Assembly: GCA_036172665.1 (NCBI GenBank)
Contig: CM069873.1
Location: forward strand, 38,120,001 to 38,184,000
Reading direction: 5' to 3'
DNA: 64,000 bases
From: Prosopocoilus inquinatus
Lineage: Eukaryota; Arthropoda; Insecta; Coleoptera; Lucanidae
Of this stretch, positions 35,420-47,592 are shown piece after piece. A program made the position numbers and the translations under genes. A model generated the notes under the pieces. That model was not told the DNA's origin. It did no database searches and was given only the letters and a program-made list of their open reading frames with translations. The first letter of the stretch is position 1. Each line of letters starts with the position of its first letter.

Positions 35420-35971
35420 ACCAGTTTCCCCATCAAATAAATCAGTTTCCATTCTTAAACAACCCACTCAACCCCTTATTTCTTCTTTCCTTACGCAAAC
35501 CAAACCTACTCAACCCCTCATTTCTTAACAGTCAATAGTTACTCCTATTGTTACATCCACATCAGCCTCTACTACTTTGGTTGCTCTTACATCCATTCCT
35601 AAGGTTGCTGTTACATCCGTTCCTATTGCTCCATCGGAAACTGTTCCTATTGTTACATCCGTCTTTACAACTCCGAGTGACATTTCTAGATCTGTTATTT
35701 CTAAATCAAAAACTCCGAGTTCCATTTCTAAATCTGTTGTTTCTAAATCCGTTTCTAATATTCGTGAACCCACACAATATTTACGCATCCTACGTGGCAA
35801 CCAATATTCTCGTCTAAGGACCGTTAGCGACAAGTATGAAAGAGTGCGGTTGCCTAAAGCAGAATATTTGCAACGCAGAAAGGAACGCACAATGGAACGT
35901 AGATTGGAAAGAATTGCGAATGAAAGAGTTTTTCTTTCTTCTTTGCGTTCAAATGATAACTTGAAGCATAG
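35403..35971 (+). pseudogene. Polinton Ser/Thr/Pro-rich protein, 5' part (split by RE-A)
   Basis: An ATG at 35403 opens a frame with one in-frame TAA (35526-35528) and then runs to the retrotransposon at 35972. It is rich in Ser, Thr, Val and Pro with short imperfect repeats (variants of IVTSVFTTPS, SKSVVSKSVS), then becomes basic and probably helical (YLQRRKERTMERRLERIANE). At the insertion point the frame stops inside a His-Ser codon pair and resumes, in the same phase, at 61330 on the far side of the 25-kb insert. Function unknown; fibre or scaffold roles would be guesses. Confidence 0.6.
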
Positions 35972-36364
35972 TGTAACAGAAGAAATAATTATCTAAATAA
36001 TTATTTGAGATCCATACGGTGTAAACAAAAACCTTGATCGATAACTTTGCACGTGATTACATAATAATCCGGCAATAGAGAAAAATGAATCATCGAAAAC
36101 TTCAAGAACACAGGGCTACACGTCAGTCGCCCACGCAGCAGAAAGTAGGTCAACTCCAGGCATAGCAGGAGAGAAGTCATCGATATACTGATTATAGTGC
36201 GAGAACGATGTATGTCGTCCGTAATAGTGCTTCTGACATGTAAGTATATCTTATACTTTTTAAATAAATGTACTTGATATTTTTGACCTATATTAATTCA
36301 GCTACGCAACCCCTAATACGTTACTTCTTGGTAAAAACCAGATTACCAATAAGCCAACGTTACA
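35972..36364 (+). repeat. RE-A 5' LTR and primer-binding site
   Basis: The LTR runs from TGTAACAGAAG to CAACGTTACA. Near its start it carries the palindrome AATAATTATCTAAATAATTATT, and it contains an AATAAA signal before the end of R. Just downstream, TGGTGGAGTGCGCC (36367-36380) is the primer-binding site; RE-B has TGGTGGAGGCGCC at the same place, so RE-A carries a one-base insertion there. Confidence 0.95.
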
Positions 36365-36993
36365 TTTGGTGGAGTGCGCCTCAAATCTCAAATTTAATAA
36401 TGTTTTTGCCGAAAATTTTACTTGTATTTTAATTACAATTTTTTAATTTAATAATGAATTCTGTCGCAATAATTGTTTTTAGCTTTCACTATGCACTTTT
36501 TTTTAATTAAATACATTTCCGTAACTTTTATAACAATTTAAATGTAATCACAAATATTATTCAATGATAAATTTTTTTTTTTAGAATTTTTGTTCATAGT
36601 CGCAATGATTTTATTTTGGAAAAATTTAATGTGGCAATTTGAAGAATATATAAATTTCATTTTGAATACGTTTTCTTTAATTCGACATGATTAATGAATA
36701 TTAATTACCTCTAATTTTTAATATAAATTATTATATTTTTTGTGATTTCCAAAATTTTAAATATTTTGCATTTTATGATTTTTAAATGTTTTTTTAATGC
36801 AATCTTTAATCAAGTTCGTCGTATATTTTAACCAGAAATTTCAATTTTTCTAGAAAAAAAAAGTGAAAAATTGGAACGCTTACAAAACAGTCAATTTTAA
36901 TTATCCAGTAACTAATTGTTTTAATTTTCACGAGATCAAGAATTTTTCTTTTATTACTAAATTGAAATTTACTTGTTAACGAATCGCGTAATC
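36365..36993. other. RE-A leader between primer-binding site and gag, no gene
   Basis: Very AT-rich leader sequence without an open frame of note. It would carry packaging signals in an active element, but none can be named. Confidence 0.6.
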
Positions 36994-37700
36994 ATGAACG
37001 AAGCTGAGAACGCTCGTGTCACAATTGCACTTGGTCAGATCAGCATAAAATAATTTTTTTTGGCATATTTCTTCACGGAGCAGCAAATACATGGTACAAA
37101 AATTATTTTTCAGCTAGGGAAAATAAAAATAAAACTTGGGGCGACATTAGCCGTGATTTTAGCGAAGAATTTAATATTGCATATAATATTCGAGAACTTA
37201 AACTTCTATTATTAAAACGAAAACAAAGAGAAGACGAAGATATTTTGAAATACGTACGAAATTTTAGAAATGTGTAATGATTTAAATCCAAAAATGCCAT
37301 TTAACCAAATTTTGGATTATTTTGAAAATGGACAGCATCCTATTTATGTGATACAGTTTGCATTATTTTCAAATCCTGAGATGACTTTAAAACATTTTAA
37401 AACAATCGTAGCAAAAATAAGTGAAACGCGAAAACGAGTTATCGCATCGTGTTTAAAAAATTCTGAATAATTTTTTCAAGGTAATAGCACATCTGTAAGT
37501 AGTGCATCTATAAATAAATATATAAATAAAGCCGAAAGTAATCGCACGCGCAAGTACAAAATCACTTGCTTTGTTTGTAAAAGATCCGGTCATTTTTCAT
37601 ACGAGTGTAATTACAAAGAATCGCAAAAGATAAATAATACTCGGAAATTTGACGATAATCGGCGACGGCCTGAACAAGTTATTGGACATCGCACATTAAA
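36994..37700 (+). pseudogene. RE-A gag remnant
   Basis: An ATG at 36994 gives 19 codons and a stop; the coding match to RE-B gag resumes at 37058 (HGAANTWYKNYF, DILKY) and shifts frame near 37262 into the frame read from 37270. About 55 residues corresponding to RE-B are missing in between. A zinc knuckle, CFVCKRSGHFSYEC (about 37569-37610, pattern C-x2-C-x4-H-x4-C), is kept further on. It is a broken nucleocapsid/capsid gene. Confidence 0.8.
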
Positions 37701-38085
37701 TTTGCATGGGTTTGCAAGAAATAAGCTGAGACAACGTTTCCCTCTTCAGATGGGATTCACCTCAGGGAAAACAGGAACAAATGTTTACTCTTTCGGATCA
37801 TCCGGAGTAGTAACAGTTCCAGGTGTCTTATTTAAGAAGACAATAAATATTATAATTGATACAGGCGCGCAAAATAACGTAATTAGTTCAGAGTTTGTAA
37901 ATCGGTACATTCCTTTAAAAAAGACAGTTCACATAATTACGGCAGGAAACGAAACGATTAAAGTAATCGGTAAAACAATGATAAAGTTGCAAATTTCTAA
38001 AGAAATTTTTTCAAACAGAAGTACTAGTTGTCCGTATACTTCCGAAACCTTTAATCCTCGGAACACAATTTTTAAGCCAGAATGA
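37701..38085 (+). pseudogene. RE-A aspartic protease
   Basis: The open frame contains IIDTGAQNNVIS with the catalytic D-T-G-A at 37858, followed by the ITAGNETIKVIGK flap-like segment also present in RE-B. The protease's second half (the L-I-L-G-T-S-F segment in RE-B) is lost to a frameshift before 38085. Confidence 0.75.
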
Positions 38086-38804
38086 TGCAATAATTAACTT
38101 CTCTCGAAATTGTTTGGAACTTCATGGTAATATACGCGTTCCCTTTCTAAACACCAAAAATAGTTTAGATAATTTCTATTTAAAATCACTCAAACATCAC
38201 ATACGTAGTTCGGGTGTTTCTAACGAAACTAATAAAATAAAAGTACCCCTGAAAATGATGTTGATGTTGTTGAATGAATCACAATTTGTCGAAGTAAATT
38301 CCACAATTACGGAATTCCCTAAAAATTTAAACTTGCATAATTTTATTTCCGCGTGAAGGTTTTTTGTTTTCGAAACATCTAATAATAACAAAAAATCCAT
38401 TTTCTGTAAAACAAAATTATTTGCAAATACAAATATTGGTTATTTAGAAAAGGCGTGTCAAACAAATTTAAGAAGTAACACACATTCCGCAATTCCTTCA
38501 GAATCTCGAAATTCGGAACTTTTTTATCACTTCAGTTTAACTAAAAACGGCACGTTATCTTCACATCACAACTGCAATTTTTCTAAAGGAGGAGGGAAGC
38601 CAAATATTAACAAAAACAACAGAAAGCATCAAATTTTTCACAAAAAAGATCAAGTCCGAATAAATAATAAATCGAGGAATAATTTTCAAGAAAAATATTT
38701 TACAGATTATAAGTCTATTCGAGCACGTCCACAATATAAGAGAAAGGCTAAACAGCCTCAAGAGAAATTGAATCCAAATTACAACCATCGTCGTCATTTA
38801 AAAT
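38086..38804 (+). pseudogene. RE-A linker of pol and Asn/Lys-rich tail
   Basis: ELHGNIRVPFLNTKNSLDNF (from 38117) and FANTNIGYLEKA (about 38420) match the protease-RT linker of RE-B. After this the sequence diverges into an Asn/Lys/His-rich stretch instead of reverse transcriptase, which marks the deletion. That stretch is still open where RE-B enters at 38805 and continues after it at 58711. Confidence 0.65.
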
Positions 38805-39213
38805 TGTAACAAAGGAAATAATTATCTAAATAATTATTTAAGATCCATACAGTGCAAGGAAAAACCTTGATCGATAACTTTGCATATAATTACATAATAA
38901 TCCGGCAGCAGAGAAAAATGAATCATCGAAAGCTTCAAGAACACAGAGCTACACGTCAATCGCCCACGCCGCAGAAAGTAGGTCAACCTCAGATATAAAT
39001 ATCGATAGATTTCCCGATAACATTAGTCGATCGGTATACTGATTATAGCGCGTGAACTCATGTCGTCCCAAAATAGTGCTTCTGTCATGTAAGTGTATCT
39101 TTTATTCTTAAATAAATGTACTTAATGTTTTTTGTCCTCTATTAATTCAGCTACGCAACCCCTAATACGTTACTTTTTGGTAAAAACGAGATTACCAATA
39201 AGGCAACGTTACA
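38805..39213 (+). repeat. RE-B 5' LTR and primer-binding site
   Basis: Runs from TGTAACAAAGG to CAACGTTACA; the internal primer site TGGTGGAGGCGCC follows at 39216-39228. AATAAA near 39110 is the likely poly(A) signal. Confidence 0.95.
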
Positions 39214-39476
39214 TTTGGTGGAGGCGCCTAAAATTCTGATTTGCTAATTTGCTACACTCATGTTTTTCTTTTCAAATTTAATTTCATTATTTCTTTTAAA
39301 ACTTAAAGTATTCACAGTTGGAATTTTGTTAGCATTTTTGAACGCGTGCCTTGCTCCTACACACCAAGTTTTCATAAGCGAAATAATATTTTGTCACCCT
39401 TGTAACCAATATCACGCTCGAATTAATCTTGCAAACGTGTAATTTCCATATTTTTTAACTGTTTAACAATGCACAA
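39214..39476. other. RE-B leader
   Basis: Sequence between the primer-binding site and gag. A 60-codon frame (39260-39442) with a hydrophobic start is present but not supported as a gene. Confidence 0.5.
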
Positions 39477-39874
39477 ATGTCCGATCAAGAAGGATATTCA
39501 AAACGGTCTAAAAGAATAAAGGCACTCAAACTCAACATCGACACTAAATCACCTACTTCTTTCGCCCCTAAACATCGCAGTACAGAAGTACATTCAGCCC
39601 CAGTTAGTCCAAAAGAAAAGCAATTTAATTTTCTAGAAGCAGAAAGTCCCTTTACACGTCGCCCACGAATATCAAGATCCCCAGCGAAGCAAGACGGCTC
39701 CCGTTTACAAACAAAAACTCCTCCGTTAATAAGTAATCCTCCTGTTTCTCCGAACGCGGAACTACCTTCTGACGCACCTACTACACCCACATTAAAATCA
39801 AAAAAAATTCCTACCGAAAAATTACAACCTGACCCTTCTAAAATTATTTCTGAGAAAATTTCTAAAACACCTTT

Positions 39875-39917
<43 letters not shown>

Positions 39918-40007
39918 TAATATTTTTATTTCCCAAGCACATTCAAATATTGACAATCCTAACACAGTATTCACTATGACAGAAAATCAGGATACAAATA
40001 TTACTAT
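39477..40007 (+). pseudogene. RE-B gag, 5' part (split by RE-C)
   Basis: An ATG at 39477 starts a Ser/Pro/Lys-rich frame (MSDQEGYSKRSKRIKALKL onward) that runs into an AAT microsatellite coding for Asn (39878-39917) and stops at 39918-39920. The sequence after the microsatellite is open in another frame (with MTENQDTNIT) up to RE-C, and that frame joins gag at 51276 in phase. Length change in or beside the microsatellite probably broke the frame. Confidence 0.7.
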
Positions 40008-42550
40008 TGTAACGCGCCGACACGTCACTGATTTTGTTGTTAAACGGAACAACCAATTACAATAACAAACTGTCTCAAACCAAAGCAAAATAAATTACTC
40101 TACTTGACACGTAATTCAGAAACCATCAAAAATTAACTTCTGACTCGTAAATGGCCATATGTTTTATCTATTTCAATAAAAATCGTGATCGTCTAATTAA
40201 ACTTGTAGGACCTTACCTGTGATGTAACTCAAGACTCGTTGGTGCGGTCGCGCAATAAATTTGAGAGATTTAAGGAACTAAGTACGTTAAAATAAAAATG
40301 CGAGATATTAAATTTAATTTACTTCGTTTATTGAGAATAACGAGGGGAAAAAACTCCGTTACCAGCCCCCCTAGGAATCTGGTAAATGAGCGTAAAAACC
40401 CTCGTGAATTTATACGTCAATACAGCGATTACCAAATATAGCAGTTGCGAGCAATACAGTAAGACTCAGCCAACAGATTTCACTCTCGAATATAGTAGCG
40501 ATATAACTTAACCAACATTTCTGGGGGAATCGAGTTCGCTTAGCACAATAATCTCCACGGGACTTTGTCCTCGATTGGATTGTCAATCAAAATAATTTGT
40601 CTATTGAGCTCTGTTTAGGTACAGTGATTGTCACTTAAGATCGTACTCTAAAACAACACTCTGACCAAATCAACCAATGTACAGCGTGACACGTGAGTCT
40701 ACAGTGTACCTTAATTAGGTGAATTAATTTCCTAATTAGTTAGATGTTTGGGGAAAGTGGGTGATACGAGATGCGGTTCTTAGTGATCTATTTGCAGAGG
40801 TATACACAGTGATCGCTTTTAGTTTTTCACGGATGTCCCCTTGGGACCCCCCCTAAAGCTAGATTAATTAATTCTTCTGGCCAGGAACTTTGTCTACTCG
40901 AAACCAGGTATAGGGGTTGAGGTACAGTGACTCTCGGTTATTTTCCCCCTGTATATTTTCGTCGCCTAAAGCTGTTACCCACTTGGTGGACCCGATTGAC
41001 CGCTGATAATGACCGTACACTATGGGTGCTTAAGTCCAGTGGTCGCAAAGTCAATCCTCTATATTCTCCCGCAATATATCTCAGCTAATAAACCCCAACT
41101 GGTAAAACCCACGGGTTTGGAGAAATCCTCGTTTCGTGAGTTGAGCGCTTAATTTCGTTTCAGTATCTTTGGCCTCGGAATTTGTAAGAAATTCGTACTG
41201 GAAATTAACTTGGCCTTGATTTCTGGTGATAAATTAATGCTGGCCACACTTAATTAGTCGGTAGATATTACTTGCCTTTCGACCAGGGATTCAAACTGGG
41301 ACAACTCTCGTAATCACTCAGATCCCAGTTGTGAGCGAGGTCACTAAATGATACGAGGGTTTCCAAAGGTGACAGAAACACTTCTATAATTAGTACACTG
41401 GACTGGAGATTTCAGTAGATTCGTGGTAAAGTTAACTACTTTGGTTGATCAAGTCGCAGAACGCGTACTCCGACGAACCTAGTGACATACACTGATTTAA
41501 ACTTAAATATGACAATTCTACAATTAAAATACTAGTAATTTATAAGGCAAAGTTGGGAACGTCAACCAACTGTGTGTTTAATTATGTAAATTCAAACTGA
41601 CTCGAATGCGAACTCGATTATTGAATTTCAAAGTTTGGAATCAATTAAAACCACCAAAAATGCGGCGAAGCAATAATGATTAAATGACCTTTTACCTAAC
41701 TGTCCAAGTCCGAGTAATTTGCGCACCACTCACTCTATTTTAAAACCACTCGCGTCGAGCCCGTGTGCGAAAGCAAAAATTTATTAAAATGCCTTTTAAA
41801 CACTTGAAGTTACACCCGAAATGGTGATTGAAAACACGATTATGGAACACACCTTACTTAAGACAGACTACTAAATTCAAAATTGCAACTCGGCGTTTGG
41901 TATTCAACCGGTCTTTTCAGATGACAAAATCTGACTCCCTCAATTAAAATAACTTTTCCCTTTTCCACCCTCGTTAGTGAGCCCCACCCGGTTTTCGAAA
42001 AGAGCTTGACAACACCCCCGACCAATCGATACCGTTTTCGAAAAGTTCCTGTCCTCCTCCTTTTAGAAAACACCCCAGTAATAAATTTACACGCGTAACT
42101 CACCGTAAATGTCCATCTCGAAGTCTGTTTCTTTTCTCTTAAAATTTTGAACATGCACTCTCTTTACAAGTGACTGATTTATTGTTTCCTTTGCGAAAGT
42201 TAAGGTTCGTTCTAAAGTTATCGCCTTCCAAAAACAACTCGACCCCCCAGTGATTTTGAAAATCATCTCATCTTACATAACCGGCCCTTATCCTATTAAA
42301 GCATGACTGACACTCCTTCACAAAATGAAACAAAACGAATACATTCTAAAATCTTGGCAATACCCTGCTGTTACTGAAGTGTTCTGTACTTAAAATTTAT
42401 TGCCTCTTGTAAACCTACAACGACCCGTCTCAACCGTTTCCGGCGTTACTAGAACTTCTACGAAAAACAATATTTGTCTGTTATTTGTAATTTGTTCCAC
42501 AATCGAAAATCAATCACGATTTGTTTATAAGCAAATCCGCGACCGTTTCA
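40008..42550 (-). repeat. RE-C 3' LTR (left copy)
   Basis: On the minus strand it begins TGAAACGG and ends GGCGCGTTACA. Next to it, inside the element, AGTAGGGGCGAA (minus strand, 42551-42562) is the likely polypurine tract. A 98-codon minus frame at 41858-42154 is identical in both LTRs; its status is unclear. Confidence 0.95.
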
Positions 42551-44010
42551 TTCGCCCCTACTAGAAATGCGCAGTTTGCTCCGACGAACGAGCAATTTCT
42601 AGTTTTCCCCCAAAACGGAAGCATCTGGTTCGGCACCCCCTGGATGGATTCGCTGGTAGCTGCTGCTGTTGCTCTCCCTTCCTAGATTGGCTCCTAAATC
42701 CCCCCCCCCTGACAGAAACATACATGCAAGCCTAGACACGATAACCGCCCGCGAACTCGCCATGGCCAATATACGCAATACCAACTAACTCAACCTCCAC
42801 TGAACAGACAAAAATACCCTACATGAGGTACGAAAAACAATAAAAATACAATTAGCATACCCTTCAACTTATGAACACCCCTCCGCACAACTACGCCGCT
42901 GGTACTGCCTTCTGTGCGCCCCTATTCGTCAGACTCGCTAGCTACGACACAATTCTCACCCACATCTATAAACAGTTTAACAACTCACTAAATTAATGCT
43001 GTCCTCCAATAACCCCTACGTGCACCTGAAACATTCCCACTGCACTAATTCGCTGATCATTCACTAATAATATCATTTAAACCGTAGTACTCATTAATCA
43101 CCCAACCACTGTTAATTAACTGAACTATACACCTCTTTAATCACCAACCGGTTGATCTCACTTCACCTTGTTTTAATCCCCCCCTAATCTTAAACCACTT
43201 CTCCCGATCGCACACGCCCTTATTTAGAAAGGATTCTGTTTTTTTTTAATTATTATTACTATAACTATATATACTCCAGGTAATAATTCAACCCGATCAA
43301 ATAACCACTAGTCACCACAATTAACACCCCTAATCCTAAACTATCGCCCCTATTAACTGGACTGCTTTATCACTAAGGTCTGATTAATTTCGCTCCTCCA
43401 TACACTAACAACACATGGATTGATTACACACTCGTTAAGCCCCCCTCGTAACAATCATTGCACTTCTAACTTCCGATTACCTCCTTAATTCCACCTCGCA
43501 CTTCTTCAATCGATATAACACCTTGAATAATCTCTGTTTATTTAAGCGCAATAATCCGGCAACTCGATCACTACTGTACATTAATAATCTTTAATACCAC
43601 CCTCTTAATTGTCACCTTAATTTAACTCCACTCACTTGCTAATCACTCGCCACTCTCATCTGGTATAACCACTATACTATTAATTGACACTAAAATATTC
43701 CACACCGTAATCCACCGAACGATTTACTCTTGCGGTCACCTCACTTCCGAACCCGTCTAATTACCACTATTCCATAATAAACAAACAACAAGCCATGTCC
43801 ATTCTTCGAGGTTTTATTGTTAGCTACTGAGACACCCCGCCGCGCTACCTGTAAAGCCAGACGTCTAGGGTCCCTTCGTTCACTGACCGTCTGTACCGCC
43901 CTACCGACACACTTCCACTCTCGTTGTTGCGGAATTCCCTTTTGACCTGGATACTAAGTTTTATAGACGTCCGTCTAGACGTTACCTGCTTTTGGACCGA
44001 CACTGACCCC
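42551..44010 (-). other. RE-C 3' non-coding region between pol and LTR
   Basis: No env or other gene is recognised in these 1.46 kb. The sequence is T/A-rich with many CACTAAT/ACCACT-like words on the plus strand, which look like low-order repeats. Confidence 0.6.
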
Positions 44011-47000
44011 TTATTCAACCTCCGGTATCCTGTAATATGGCCTCAAATTCCTGGCGTTAAACACACCTCGCGTATTGCCGTTTTCGGATTCCAACAGGTA
44101 GGCATTTACGTGTACTCTTCGGCGAACGACATATGGTCCCTCGTATAGATGACAGAACTTTTGATTTACACGCTCCGCTAGAATCGAAATCGGATTTGTC
44201 CTAATTAATACCCAATCTCCCTCGTTGAATGGTGGTTGATATCTCGTTTGCTGTCGCCCCCGCCGTTGAGCCATGTTTCTCGTGTGACGCCTCACCTGAT
44301 CCCGCATGTGTTCCACTTCTTGGTTCAAAACAAATGGGTTAATCCGACGAATTATTTCTCTGTAAGGCACTTCCGGTTCTTCTCCGAATGCAATCGTAAC
44401 TGGCGCGAATCCTGTAGAGTCGTGTGGCAACGAATTTAAGCACGTCTGTAGCTTCTCGATGTGGTCAATCCAACCTGTATGTCGCCTTGAACAAAACGTC
44501 CTGAAAAACCGCCCAATTTCCCTCATAACTCGTTCGACTGGATTCGATGCTGGGTGTCGTATGGAGGTATACTGCACCTGAATCCCCGCTTCCGCCATCC
44601 TTTGTCTCCACAGTCTTGATGTAAACTGCGTCCCGTTGTCGCTGAGAATTCGTTCCGGCTTGATCCTAGATTCCTCTAAAATTTATCGCGCGGCGATGTT
44701 CGCGTTCGCCCTTCTCATTGCATATAATTGGACAAATTTTGAGAACACGTCGATCGTCACCAACAAATAAACCGCCCCGAAGCGCGCGCGTGGCAATGGC
44801 CCGTAGAAATCCACTGACATCAATTCACCCACTCGATCAGCGATTATCGGCTGAAATTGCCCGGCAAAATTCCTGTTTAAATGCTTGGTCCGCTGACAGC
44901 TGTCGCAACTTCGAAGGATTTTCCTGATTGACTGTCGCATTTTCTTCCAAAAGAACAATGAGCGCATCGCGTGGAATACTTTTCCAGCTCCAAAGTGCCC
45001 ATATGCCTCGTGGAAATGTCGGACTAAATCAACGATCAGACTCCTTAGCACCGCCACTAACTTCGACTGTGTAAATCGGCAATTGTACAGCAGAACTCCG
45101 TCATCCAACTCGTATCCGGTTTGCCTTTCCTCGTCGTCTTGTGTGTAGATTGTCCCGAGATAAGGGTCCTCGCTCTGTAGCTCCCCGATATGTATTAACC
45201 TTCTCCGTAAACCTGGGCTGTCGGTGATCGTCAAAGTTGCAATTATCGGTGCCGGATGTCCTTGCACCCCAGCAGTTGATGAACCCGCTGGGAATCGAGA
45301 CAGCGTATCCGCGACGATGTTCTCTCTTCCCTTGATGTGATGTACTTCGAAATCAAACGCTTGTAACATCAGCACCCACCTGGTTAAACGTTCACTTAAC
45401 AACCTGCACTGTTTCAGAAACTGTAAAGCATGATGATCACTATAAATAATCACTTTAGCGTTCACCAAATATGTGCGAAATTTCTGTAAGGAGAAAATGA
45501 TTGCGAGTAATTCCTTTTCGGTCGTGGTGTAATTCATCTCAGCAGTATTCAACGATCGGCTGGCGAAGGCGATTACTCCTAGTTCTCCCCCCTCCTTCTC
45601 TTGACATAGTGCACTACCGATACCGAACCCTGAACTATCCGTTTGTAGTATAAAAGGTTGATCGAACTTCGGGTGACACAACATTACACTTTGCAAGAAT
45701 AACTCCTTGAGGTGGTGAAAACTAGCCTCTTCTTCGCTTCCCCACTTCCATTTGACTCCTGTCTTCAACAGCTGTCGCATTGGCAGTGTGTGTTCGCTGT
45801 AATTCCGTTGGAACTGCCGATAATAGTTGCATAAGCCTAGGAAAGCTCGCAATTGTTTCACGCGTGTAGGCGTAGGGAACTTCTGAATCGCTTCTACCTT
45901 TTCTGGGTCCGGCCGTATCCCTTCTGTTGATAAGATGTGTCCTAGAAACTTAATCTCCTCCTGTATGAAACACGACTTCTCTAAATTCACAGTTAAATTG
46001 GCGTCTTGTAACTTCGTTAAAACTGCTCGCAAGTGTTCTAAATGCGTTATAAAATCCGGAGAGGCGATCAACAGATCATCCACGTAGTTCACGGCAAATT
46101 CCCTTACTTCCGGCCCTAAAACTAAGTCCATGCAACGGCTAAAACTAGCCACTGCTGTCTTCAATCCGAATGGCAGCACCTTAAACGTGTAACTTCGTCC
46201 ATTGTAGAGAAAAGCAGTGTATTTACGGCTGTTTTCATGTAGCGGAATCTGCCAGTAGGAAGAGCGTAAATCTAACGACGAAAAATACCTCACGTTATGG
46301 AAGCGGTGTATCAGTTCCTCGCTTGGTGCAGGGCTCTCTCTGTCTGCCACCATCCTCTCATTTAATTGTCTCGCATCCAAACAGAGTCGCACGGTCCCAT
46401 CCTTTTTCTTAACTACAACAATCGGACTCGAATCTGGAGATGCTTCACGCTGTATAATTTGTAAGTGTAACATTTTCTGAATTTCATCGTCTACCGCAGG
46501 TCTTAATGCAAAGGGTACCGGATATGATCTCTTCATAAATGGCGTCTCATTCTGCATTACAATTTCATGCGTATACATGTGCGTTAGTCCGGGTATTTTA
46601 GCGAATACTTGATAGAATTCAACGAGCAATTCTTTCATGTGTTGCTTCTCAATCGCAGGTATGTTGCACCCCTCGATTTTACCCTGTATAGACTCGACGC
46701 TTTCATAGTTTTCTTCGTCTCGTCGCAAAGCGAACTCTTCGACTACCTCTTCGTCTGACTCACCTGTGTCGCCGCATGTTTGACGCTTGTAAGCTGCTTC
46801 GACTCGGGTTATTAGCTGCACTTGATATCGGTGTTTTTCCGCGGTAAATTCTAGGATGCCTTCCTCGAAATCAATCTTCGCCTGGTGTCGAGTCAGCCAA
46901 TCCTCTCCGATGATAATCGGTTTAATTAATTTCTTAACAACTAAGCACGCCGTCTGTATTTCCGCTCCGCCAATATACATGGTGATAAAAGCTTGCAGTG

Positions 47001-47592
47001 TGATCCTTATGCTTCGTTGACCTACGGCGCCTTTTAATTGCGTTGCTTTAACGGGTAACACCGGAATGTGTATTCCCTCTGAAAGGATCTGATAATAAAC
47101 CTCCTCTGAAACACACGAAACTTCACTTCCTGAATCAACCAACGCTGAGGTCTCGATGCCTCCGTCGATCCGAATTGCAATTGCTGGGATCACTCGACGA
47201 GTCTCCTTCTCTCCGCCAAGAATAAATTGTTGTCCCCTCTGTAATGATAAAATTTGGAAACAACCTACGCCCCTAGTTTCTGTTGATTCTCCTGGGCTAG
47301 ATAATTCCCTGTAGCGCAAACACTTCCGACTCGACTCGCCTGAAAAACCCAATCCCCGCAGATCTGTCTGTCCGACTGCCGCCACTGGAGATACTCTTCC
47401 TTGGTGATATTTCCCTAATCCCTGGAATGGTTTCCATCCTAGCTTGGTGAGTAATTCGAATCCCTTATTGACTCTTATTGACTCATTTTCCTCTGAGCAC
47501 CCTAAATGGTTAACTTCTACATATGTGGACCTTCTCGCGTCGTCCTCGGCACAGCTATCGGTCCTTAGCCCTACCGATTCCAGTTTTCCTGG
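44011..47592 (-). pseudogene. RE-C pol: G-patch, protease, RT, RNase H, integrase (one in-frame stop)
   Basis: The pol frame overlaps the end of gag in the -1 frame and is open to the stop at 44683-44685, then open again in the same frame to 44011. At the start LLTKLGWKPFQGLGK is a G-patch motif. Then come the aspartic protease (ALVDSGSEVSCV), reverse transcriptase (YFSSLDLRSSYWQ and the YVDD box near 46074-46085), RNase H (LQTDSSGFGIGSAL, SDHHALQFL), integrase zinc finger (H-H...SCDSCQRTK) and integrase core (Asp in MSVDFYGPL, Asp in ILSDNGTQF, Glu in NPVERVMREIG). A GPY/F-type end (YEGPYVV) closes it. The TAA sits between the first and second catalytic Asp. Confidence 0.93.

Noticed and set aside
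41858..42154. 98-codon minus frame in both RE-C LTRs as a gene
   Set aside because: Identity follows from the LTR duplication and gives no independent evidence of coding; kept only as a note.
43924..44439. Plus-strand frames within RE-C pol
   Set aside because: They are shadows of the minus-strand integrase sequence.
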